This document shows positions 55,385 through 64,000 of a stretch of DNA of 64,000 bases, in pieces (positions within the stretch are counted from its first letter, which is position 1; each line of letters starts with the position of its first letter). Source of the DNA: Sclerotinia nivalis. Its lineage: Eukaryota > Ascomycota > Leotiomycetes > Helotiales > Sclerotiniaceae. The stretch is from contig JAPEIS010000015.1 in NCBI GenBank assembly GCA_029531795.1, positions 1,116,001 to 1,180,000 of the forward strand. The letters are read 5' to 3'. Under the pieces are notes generated by a model. The model was not told the origin of the DNA, did not search any database, and saw only the letters and a program-made list of their open reading frames with translations. The translations under genes and the position numbers were made by a program.

Positions 55385-55990
55385 CTATTCATCATCTTCA
55401 CCCTCGTTGTCATCATCGTCATCGTCATCATTATCCTCCACCATCCCACTTCGCTCACGATATCCCTCAAACATCGTCCCCTTCATCTCACCCTCCTTTC
55501 CATCTCCCTTCGCATCGCCTTCTCCCTCTTCCAACGAACCCGTCGTCCCCATTTCCTCCATCATCTCATCTTTCTCCAAAGCCAGCGTCTTCACCCCTTC
55601 TACCACCCTCTTATGCTCCCCCTTCTCCCGTCTCGCCTTCTTCATCTTCTGAACCTCTTCTTCCTCTTCTCCTTCCTCTCTTCCAGCTTCGCCTGCTTCT
55701 TCGCCTGTTTCTTTTGCGCTTTTTTCTACATATTAATTAGCCATATTAGCTTTGCAAAAAGACATCCACGCGCAGAAATGCAGTCACTAAACTTCAAAAC
55801 AATGAAATATTATAACTTACCTCCAGCTTCTTTTTCATAGTATGCGTCATAGGAGGCGCAGGAGCACCTTCTGATTGGTGCTTGAATCCATTTTATATTG
55901 GATTCGAATGGTGGTGGAACAAAGGGGGTGGGTCGAAATGATGGTTGTTGCTTGAGGAAGAGAATTTGACTCGAATGCGAAATTTATTAC
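55385..55990 (-). CDS. Acidic coiled-coil-type protein, 5' end missing at an AT-rich boundary
   Basis: Exon 55385-55725 is joined to 55821 and upstream (intron 55726-55820, GTAAGT...TATGTAG), keeping one frame. The upstream exon reads FRPTPFVPPPFESN, then APIRRCSCASYDAYYEKEAG. The last exon is highly charged (EEGEEEEEVQKMKKARREKG) and ends in an Asp run and NEGEDDE. The upstream frame is closed by TAA at about 55990 with no ATG before the splice, so the start must lie in an unseen exon or has been lost. AT-rich repeat-like DNA begins within about 70 bp. Function is unknown. Confidence 0.45.
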
Positions 55991-56059
55991 CATGAGAGGC
56001 TGTGATCGTAGCCTCATTGCTTCGAATGAGAACCTGGTAGCAAGTTCCACTTGGTTCAA

Positions 56060-57130
56060 TCATATATGCTTGGACAACTAATAATCTCGTCCGGTAGATA
56101 TTAAGTGAGAATCTCTTAATCTTCGTCTGCTTTCTACACAATATACTATCAAAAGTAAATAGATCTCGAGAATTCGTTTTCAGTCTATATCTTGCTTTTG
56201 AATATCTTCTTAAATCTCTACTCAGAGTATCAAAGAAGATCTCTTGATCTTCATTTTTTCCTTGAAGTATATTCTTATATATTTAAGAAAATCAAATAAG
56301 ATACTATTAATATTTATTTTACTCTACGATACTTCTTTAACGTCTTCTTGAGAGATTGAGCTAATCTCTTCAACTTGAATCTTTATCTTCATCTCGAATA
56401 TTTTTCTATCTTCTCTTTTCAAAATTAGATACGGGTTCTCTAATTTCTAGTCTCTATTCAATATTCGAATATTATTTTATAAACTCTATTAAACTTTAAG
56501 AATAAAATATATAACTGGTTTAAAAATTCGCTTAAGTTGAAATTTATTAAGAATTTAGATATACATTTTCTTAATAGAGTTAATACTAAACGAAGTAGAA
56601 TTTAAAAGCTAATTTAAAAGTTTGATTCTATATTTGTAAACTTCAAATTGGTATTATTGATTCTTTAGAACTGAATCAACTAATGTAGCTATATACTTAT
56701 ACAACTATATAAAGGTAATCTGATGCAAAGTATTCTAGTTGTAATCTTAGATTACGACGTTGGAGAACATATGATGATAATGATATATCTATGGAGGAGA
56801 TCTTGGTCAATAAAGATCTAAAATTAGCAAAGTGGAAAGAAAATCTCCTAGTCACGTTCCTCTTAAACTTCAACCCTGAATGACTAGTCTACAGCGCACT
56901 ATACGAGAGAATACGAACCTCATAGCAAATATAGCAGTACACAGCAAATATTCACTGAAGTAAAGCTTCATATCAATTATTCAATTTGAGAAACTTATGG
57001 AAGTACAGTGACCATTAGCGAAGCATTGAAAGATTATGGTAAAGTGAAAAGCACTCATCTGAGATACAAATATATGCTAAAACAAAGGCGCAAAACAATA
57101 ATAGTAGTTCGACCCCTCTATACAACACAA
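56060..57130. mobile_element. AT-rich, probably RIP-degraded repeat remnant
   Basis: About 1.1 kb of very AT- and TpA-rich DNA without ORFs, sharply different from the flanking genes. Motifs such as GGTAGCAAGTTCC at about 56037 and GTTGGAGAACAT at about 56759 resemble primer-binding-site and LTR-end sequences, but no paired LTR could be found. A degraded transposon is inferred from composition alone. Confidence 0.45.
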
Positions 57131-57154
57131 CCAGATTCTTAGACATATTTCGCT

Positions 57155-58740
57155 CTATTTTTTTTCTTTCTGTGTTTTATTTAATGCGTGGGTCTTAGGC
57201 AAAAGATAATCCCCACCTAAAAATGCCTTAAATACTCCATAGAGCCCACCCAACGGCCAGATATTCCAGAATATTGCCAGCAGCCACAAACCCCATGACG
57301 TTTGCAATTTTCTATGTTCTGACTCAATATCAACTTTGACTTTATCGTAGATACTGGGAAGATATGTTGCATGGTACTTGACACGAAGAGCGTCGTATTC
57401 CTTCCGATTATAAATCTCGTCGAATTCCTCCTCGGTATAGTAGGCATGAGCATACAACCATTTCTGCCCACCCAACTCTCGAACTTTGCGTTCAAACTTT
57501 CGGTTCCATGTTATGAATGCATCACGACCATCTGGCCCTGGTCCCCAAACCCCAAAGTTGAGCAACATGTTAGGAGTAGATGAATTTCCTTCTCTCTCTG
57601 CGAGGAGCCCGAGCGGTGATTCGCTGGAGAGCCCGTCCTGTCGCAGCGGACACAACCAAATGGGCCACTGCCCGAAATCCTTGTCTAGGTAATTGACGAA
57701 CTCGGTGGTGCGGGGGTATGGAATTGCTACATCCTGGATTATATACTTTTTGGAAAGTCCGCTTTGGTGTAGTGCGTGATACATCACTCGCGTATGCATA
57801 AAGTAATCGAGTAGACGTCGCGTGATACGGTTAAATGGGGTAATGAAGTATCTAATAGCAAGAGTGAGTGTCCCGCCAACGTTAAAGTTTAACTGCTCAG
57901 TTACCTATATGCATATCTGCCGACCCAGAAGCCTCCTCGATCGTATCGAAATAGATAATCAACAAGAGGAATAGTTTCTGTGACTGATCCGGAACTTTTA
58001 TCATGTAAGTTCTTGGCATGGAGATAAAACCAAGGGTCCGATCTTTTCGTGAAGCCTTGTATGTGCGTGTTAGGCTTTAGCTTTTCAACCAAACGTCCGG
58101 AACAGATGACGCCAGTCTCTTTGCTGAACAAGATACCATCAAGATAATCCACATTTGGATCCTTGGTAATTTCCTCAATCTTTTGTATCCCCTCTTCCAT
58201 ACTTTTTATATTTATATACGTCAACTCGACATAGGGTTTTGCTCCAATTAGCTGCAACTCAATCAAAGTCGTGACTCCTAGCGTTCCAAAAGACGATGCC
58301 GCGCCATAAAAGAGATCTGGCTTCTCATTCTTGGAAGCCGACACGATCTCGCCGTTCGCAAGAACTATCTCGATCCAATTGACTGTGCGATCGAAGAAGC
58401 CATATTTGAAAGAGCTACTCTCTCCAGAAGTACCAGCAAAACCTCCTCCAGCGGTGATACCAGGGAACTCCATAACCACTGGGGGTACTAGGCCATAGCG
58501 AAGAGTTTCTGCAACAAGGCTATCCATTGGTACATTTGGTTCAACAAGAGCTATCTTCTTCTCGGTGTCTACATGAAGCACTCGATTTAATTTGCTCGTA
58601 TCTATCATGCGGTCCCTGCGACGATTCGAATCTCGTGTACTGTTGGTTGATCCATGATATATTCTAAAAGCCTCTTTCCTTTCGTAAAATTGTTTAATTG
58701 AGGAGGCAATGGCAGAAACCGCTTCATTATGACGGTCCAT
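57155..58740 (-). CDS. FAD-linked oxidoreductase, delta(24)-sterol reductase (DHCR24)-like
   Basis: Exons 57905-58740 and 57155-57851 (53-nt intron, GTAACT...TATTAG) encode 510 aa, the usual family length. The PCMH-type FAD domain spans about residues 20-200: YHGSTNSTRD, LVEPNVPMDSLV, PPVVMEFPGITAGGGFAG and GTLGVTTLIEL. The C-terminal half has FWVGRYAYRYFITPFNRITR and DYLLPKTHALN-type segments seen in DHCR24-like proteins. There is no N-terminal membrane helix, unlike human DHCR24, and ergosterol synthesis does not strictly need this step. A fungal side pathway on sterols or related lipids is therefore possible. It is an isolated gene between two AT-rich blocks and appears intact. Confidence 0.82.
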
Positions 58741-59333
58741 TTCTTATAGGCTTAGTTGCGGAATATGAGTCGATCTATCTCGGAGAAAGTGGCTGAGAGG
58801 GGGAGAAGTTCCTGTTTGGAAGGTGCAATTATAAGATGATGCTTCCCGCCAACAAGCGCTATCCACTGACTAAGCTCCACTAGAACGAGACGCTAAAATT
58901 GGAAGCCAAATTCTCGCCAACGTTGAGATTCATAATCGAGGACATATCATCCGTCATCTTCATTGCCTTTGCTATTTATATAATGATATATTGCATCTTA
59001 TACAAATATTAAAATATAGAATATCCCGCCAATCTTATACTCAATTGTGTAATGAATATTATAGAGAATGTTCTCTAGGCTTCTGATCAGTATTAATATA
59101 ATATATCTTAATTTAGACATTTATAAATCTATAAATCCAATACTTATCTTCATCACACAGAAGATAGTAATATAATATATAACGTTCATTTATACAATTA
59201 AATATTCCCATTCAATTCTATATCTATTATCACAGAGGCAACAGACAGGACAACAGGAATCACTTTTATTAATAAGACGTAGCTCGAAAAGTTACGTTTC
59301 TATAGAAGAAACAATTCCTTAAATATATTTATA
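58741..59333. other. Promoter of the DHCR24-like gene passing into AT-rich DNA
   Basis: Base composition falls sharply at about 58960, from normal promoter DNA to AT-rich DNA like the chromovirus. No ORF is supported. Confidence 0.6.
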
Positions 59334-59440
59334 TGTAACGCTAGCTCTGATTGAGGTTAGCTTATATTTATCCGAAATCCGATTTCTATGGGTCGGAATC
59401 CGAACAGTCTTTGTATACTATATATAGGGACTTCGTAACA
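59334..59440 (-). repeat. Candidate 3' LTR (outer end uncertain)
   Basis: On the minus strand the sequence starts TGTTACGAAG at 59440, directly after the polypurine tract. The nearest matching end is CGTTACA at 59340-59334, giving inverted termini TGTTACG/CGTTACA. The resulting 107 bp is short for a fungal LTR, so the true end may lie further left. The second LTR is outside the window. Confidence 0.4.
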
Positions 59441-59441
59441 A

Positions 59442-59454
59442 TACCCCCCTCCTT
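59442..59454 (-). other. Polypurine tract of the chromovirus
   Basis: Minus-strand AAGGAGGGGGGTA lies directly between the chromodomain stop codon and the LTR start. This is the usual plus-strand priming site of LTR elements. Confidence 0.75.
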
Positions 59455-59455
59455 A

Positions 59456-59690
59456 GAATCGAGCTCCATTGAAATGATTAAAGAAACCAAGTTTATCCGA
59501 ATAACGATGGTAATAATTACAGATCAGTTTTTGAGTATTCTTCAAATACTTTGTAAACTCTTCGGTAAGTATATCATAGTCTACCCATCGGATAGTATAC
59601 TTCAGGCAAGGATCATTACGATTCTAACGTTTCTATCGGGAATCCAGGATTTCCTTTATATCGAATTGTTCAATGCTTTCAACTTCGATA
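59456..59690 (-). pseudogene. C-terminal chromodomain of the decayed pol gene
   Basis: A single frame reads VESIEQFDIKEILDSR, two UAG codons, then LKYTIRWVDYD, LKNTQKLICNYYHRY and a TAA. The spacing of ILDSR, the Trp-Val-Asp-Tyr strand and the final helix fits an integrase-linked chromodomain. Both internal stops are explainable as CAG-to-TAG, the CpA context preferred by RIP. Confidence 0.75.
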
Positions 59691-62600
59691 GAAAAAGAAA
59701 ACGGGTTATATTAATCGAGGATAGGATCATCATTGATGGGATATAATAGGTTAATATAAAAGATCGGATGATTCTTTATAAAGGCAGGGAGTTTCAATTC
59801 GTAAGCGTACGAATCTATATCTTTCAGAATTCGAAAGGAATCTAAATTCTTCCAATCTAGCTTTTTCTGAAAATGAAGAATTCGGATATTCTTAGTATTA
59901 AGTCAGACTAAATCTCCAGGTTGATATTGATAAATAGGCGAATAATGGGAATCGATATTCTTCGAATAACGGGTTTGACTAGTAATCAATTCGGTTTTCA
60001 GGTGATCGATAATCGACTTTATCTTTTTGACGAATTCCTCAGCATTCAGGACTTCAGGGCGATCGGAGAGCATAATGGGTTCGAAATCCATTCGGGGATG
60101 GAAATCATAATTGGTAAAGAACGGCGATAAACGGAAGCTTTCGAATCAGGTAAAGCTAATCAAGAATTCGGCGATCGATAGCTATTCGGACCAATTGTCC
60201 TGCAAGTAGGATACATACAAGCGAAGGTATTGTTCGAGTATTGCGTTTGCTTTTTCCGTTTATTTATCGGTTTTAGGATGATAAACTATCAATAGTTTCA
60301 AAACAGTATCTAATCGTTTATAAATATACTTCCAGAAATCAAAGATAAATTGAATTCCACAATCGAATATAATGGTTTACGATAGACTGTAGAACTTCTA
60401 TATATACTTCAGGAACAAACAGGAAACTTCTTTGGAGTTACAGGTTCCTCAGCAAAACAGGAAATGCTTCATTTTGATTAATCGATCGATTACAATAAAT
60501 ATCATATCATACCCAGAGCTTTTCGGAAGATAAATGATGAAATCGATTAAGATATCTCTCCAGATTTGTTGCAAGATCAAGAGAAAGTGTAAGATTTCTT
60601 TTTATCCTTTACAGTTCGGGGTGGTTTAGTAGCAATTATGACAATTATGTATCCAATAGGAAACGTAATCATAATATCCAAGTCAATAGTAGTTTCGAGA
60701 AAGCAATTCGAAGGTATAGATATAATGCGGGTATCTAACAATAGAGGAATTATGGATCATTTGGAGAAGTTTTGCTTTTAAAAGATTGTAATTAGGAATA
60801 TAAAGCTTTTTATGATAATATAATAGATCATTGTTTATAGTATATTTAGATAATATGATATATAAATATTTAACAGTATTCTTTTTTAAAGCTTTTAAGA
60901 TCGATAGCGGAAACGAATCGGATAAGTAAGTTTTAGCGAATAGGGGTTTCAATTCTTTAGGGAGTTTCAATTGTATAGATTTAGGCAATTAAATAGAGAT
61001 TAGGTTATCGAGTATCGTAAATGATTCAGGTTTACAAATAGATAATTTAGGTTCGTAAATAGATGGTTCGGGATTGCAGATAGATGATGGAGTATCGGTA
61101 TAGATTTAATTATAGATTGTAATTGCGAAACGGATTTTCTTCTTTAATTTAATAATAGAAAACAAATCTGTATTTAGATTTTCGGTTTTCAGAATAATCT
61201 GATTTTAATGAAGGAGGTGTTCATTTTCCTTTTTAGACAAATCCTTTGATCTTCTAATCAAAGCATCGGGTTTTGTTTTTTGCTTTTCGGAATGGTATAT
61301 AATCTTGAAATTGAAACGGGATAGAAATTCAGATCAGCAGATTTGACAATGGTTCAATAGTTTTATTGTTGTAAAGTACTCCAGATTCTTATAATCTGTA
61401 ATAACCTTGATCAAAGAAAAAGCATCTTCTAATTCGGGTCGCCATTCTTCGAAACAATGGATAATTGCTAATAATTCTTTATTATAAATCTTGTAATTAT
61501 ATTTTACAATCGAATGCTTTTTTGAGAAATATATAATAGATTTCAGAATCCCATTGTTATTGTATTAGAAAAGAACTCTAGTAGATATATAATCCGATGT
61601 GTTTGTTTCTAGGATTATATTCTTTTCCTAATCGAAAAAGGCTAATATAGGTGTCACCGTAAATGCAGTTTTCAGATTCGAGAACGATTTCTTATAACCA
61701 GGATCCCATTAAAAGGCTATATCCTTTTTGATCAGATTTATCATCGAATGAATGATTAAGAAGAAGTTGTGAATAAAATGTTAATAGAAATTACTAAATC
61801 TTATAAACATTTGTATATTCGTTAGATTCTTCGGTGTTTTCTAATCAATTATCATCTTAATCTTGGCTGGATTTATTCGGATCCTTTTTCGGCTTACAAT
61901 TAGGTCCAGGAATTTCGTTTCAGGTTTCAGGAATTTGTATTTCGATAGATTAATATACAATCCAACTTTCTGTAAAACATTTAGTATCTTTTGTATATAC
62001 TTTATATATTCAGAACGGGTTTTGTTATAAATCAAAATATTATCCAGGTAAGTAATGCAGAATATATCTAGGTATTCTTTTAGAATATCATTGATAAATC
62101 GTTAGAATATTGTTAAGGCTTTGGTTAGTTTAAACAGTATAATTAAGATTTCGAATAGACCAAATCGGGTACAAAATGTAGTTAGATATTCTTGTCCTTT
62201 TTTGATTCGGATATTATTGAAAATCGAGATGATATTTATTTTTGTAAAATACTTTATTTCTTTCAGATTATTCAAGGACTCTTTGATTAAAGGCAATGGG
62301 TATTGATCTTTCATAGATAGGTTATTTGTTAAGATCACATAGGCAAAGAATCAATTAGTCGTAAAACCGTAGCCCAAACTTTTCATTACCCTTTCTAATC
62401 ATGAATAAACTATTACTTTTAAGTTCAATCAATAAAGAGATATCAGAACGCCTATAGTTCGCCATCATTCCTGTCCTTTCATAAACAATACAAAGAAGCT
62501 TGTTTACTAAACATTCCAAACTGATCGATGACGTTCCTACGCTGATGATTCGAAATGAGAACGCCTCCGTCTAGGTTTCTTGTTTTGACGAAACTGTTGC

Positions 62601-64000
62601 GTGATCGTAACATTATTCAATGTATGATAGTTTATATAGAATCGAAGATCATTATTGGGTTTCTTAACAAATAAGACAGGCGAAGTGGAAATAAAAGAAT
62701 TCAATCGAATGAATTCTTTTATTAAGTTTTCCTTTAATTATTTTTGTAAAGCTTTCAATTCGTCCCGAAATATTGAATACAGGGTTCCAAATGGTAGCTT
62801 AGTTTTATCTTGTAATCGGATATTATGATTGTATGAGCAATACGGAGATAGTTTGTTAATATTACATAAAGAAAATATATCGATTTATGAATAGAATTCA
62901 GTAGACAAATCTTTGGAAATAGAATCTTCTTTTTCCTTCAGAATTCGGTTTATCAAATCAATACTAATTTGGAACATCTTGTAGTCTCGACGAGTATATA
63001 TCGAACAAGCTTGGATTGAAATATTTACTATATCTCTTTTCTTTAGCGCTTCAAAACGAAGTAATAGATAAACAAAACAGACTTTGATAGGGATATCGGA
63101 TAGAGCTTGGATATTCGATGATTGTGTAAGTATATTATAGAACTTCCAGCAGAACTTGTTATCGAAACAAAAGATATTAAATACGAATCTGATATAAGGA
63201 TTATATTTCTTTAACCAGACCAATCTTAGGATAATCGGATAATAAATTAATTCAATAATATAGATTTTCGATCTTTTCTTATAATGATCGTTGATTTGCA
63301 AATCGGCTAAAATATAACGATCCATTCAATTTTCGGGCAGTATTTTTCCATCAAATCCAATGATTTCGAATAGGACAGGTAATTTGTATATTAGGAATTT
63401 GATAGTTTCTACCCAACTTCGATTCGCGAAAATATATCCTTCGCATCTGTTATCCATTATAATGTAAGTGGGACAAAATCGATTAAACATCGATAAAACA
63501 ATAATAGATAATATTATCAGATTTACTCGATTGTTTGTTTCTTCAACGAAAGATAAACCTTGAATTGTAATAGCAGATAAGTATAGTATACATAAGGCTT
63601 TCGTTTAACAACGATTTATACTAAACAGATTCCGTTTCCCGAATTCGGGGAGCCGGGAGGGGACAGATTATACAATGATATAGCATACAATTGAATCTGA
63701 ACGGAAAACGGAACAGGGGATAATGGGGCAGGACTGATAAAGTTAGCTCTAGTTTGTATAGGACGATTATCTGGGAACGGGCAATCTTTTATACAATGAT
63801 CGATTGATCCACAATGGAAGTATTTCTTTCGTTTGCATCTATTAGTATATTTTTGGGAATTGAGATTCATTGGATCTTCAATAAGTATAATCGTAATAGG
63901 AGCAGTAGATCGGGTAATAATATTCGGGGATGGAGCAGGGATATAGTTAACAGGATTCAGGTTTTGAATTGTAATATGGGGCGATGGGATAATTGGATTG

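Larger units (their letters stand above)
59334..64000 (-). mobile_element. Degraded Ty3/gypsy chromovirus, 5' end beyond the window
   Basis: On the minus strand the order is gag zinc knuckle (63616-63870), protease-linker region (62885-63325), reverse transcriptase pieces (61841-62338; [20 protein letters not shown]), RNase H region (about 61100-61700), integrase H2C2 region (60683-60988), integrase C-terminal region (59903-60091) and chromodomain (59456-59690). RT before RNase H before integrase is the Ty3/gypsy order. A terminal chromodomain defines chromoviruses (MAGGY/Boty-like). Every domain has stops and frame breaks, and the knuckle's first Cys is Tyr (YFHCGSIDHCIKDC). The DNA is very AT-rich, as expected from RIP (C-to-T, mostly at CpA). 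Non-functional. Confidence 0.9.

Noticed and set aside
56030..56060. Primer-binding-site-like GGTAGCAAGTTCC
   Set aside because: No LTR end next to it and no internal retroelement domains in the adjoining block; kept only as weak support for a repeat remnant.

Overview
The window is nuclear DNA of a filamentous ascomycete. The introns are short, with GTRNGT donors, CTAAC/CTGAC branch sites and YAG acceptors. Genes are separated by long CT-rich leaders. There is an alternative oxidase, a long Ser/Thr-rich GPI-type wall protein, and an AT-rich block with a chromodomain Ty3/gypsy element carrying RIP-type (C-to-T) damage. Protein flavour suggests Leotiomycetes (Botrytis/Sclerotinia/Monilinia relatives); this is an inference made without a database search.

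Layout. 1-8.9 kb: a crystallin-like gene interrupted by an in-frame UAG, a 205-bp MITE with perfect 41-bp inverted ends, a membrane-anchored aspartic-protease-like protein that lacks its first catalytic Asp, and a long pyrimidine microsatellite. 8.9-14.5 kb: an 1830-residue adhesin-like protein with 96-bp tandem repeats. 15.6-22.5 kb: a 6-phosphogluconate-dehydrogenase-like (DUF1932) gene, divergent from the mRNA export adaptor Mlo3/Yra1, then a mitochondrial orphan. 26.9-31.8 kb: a proline-rich fungal protein, a PEX4-like E2, and a ubiquitin-interacting-motif-like ORF beside it. 32-36.3 kb: a gene-poor tract with three micro-ORFs, each encoding one membrane helix and a basic tail; two lie in paired units about 2 kb apart. 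38.3-43.6 kb: alternative oxidase, and a 1008-residue orphan with a textbook PCNA-interacting (PIP) box. 47.1-55.1 kb: a glycine-rich RRM protein, a glutathione-degrading ChaC-type cyclotransferase with a 5-nt microexon, a penta-EF-hand protein, an NAD(P)-binding protein and a small CxxC protein. 55.4-64 kb: an acidic protein abutting AT-rich DNA, a DHCR24-like oxidoreductase isolated between two AT-rich blocks, and the decayed chromovirus running off the right edge.

The genes are mostly independent housekeeping or cell-surface loci, not an operon-like cluster. Themes are the cell surface (adhesin, pseudo-protease), mitochondria and redox (alternative oxidase, mitochondrial orphan, glutathione turnover), RNA biology (Mlo3, glycine-rich RRM) and ubiquitin/peroxisome function. 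All exon coordinates were derived by hand from splice signals and protein-family continuity. CDS entries give the full genomic span, with exons listed in the evidence.
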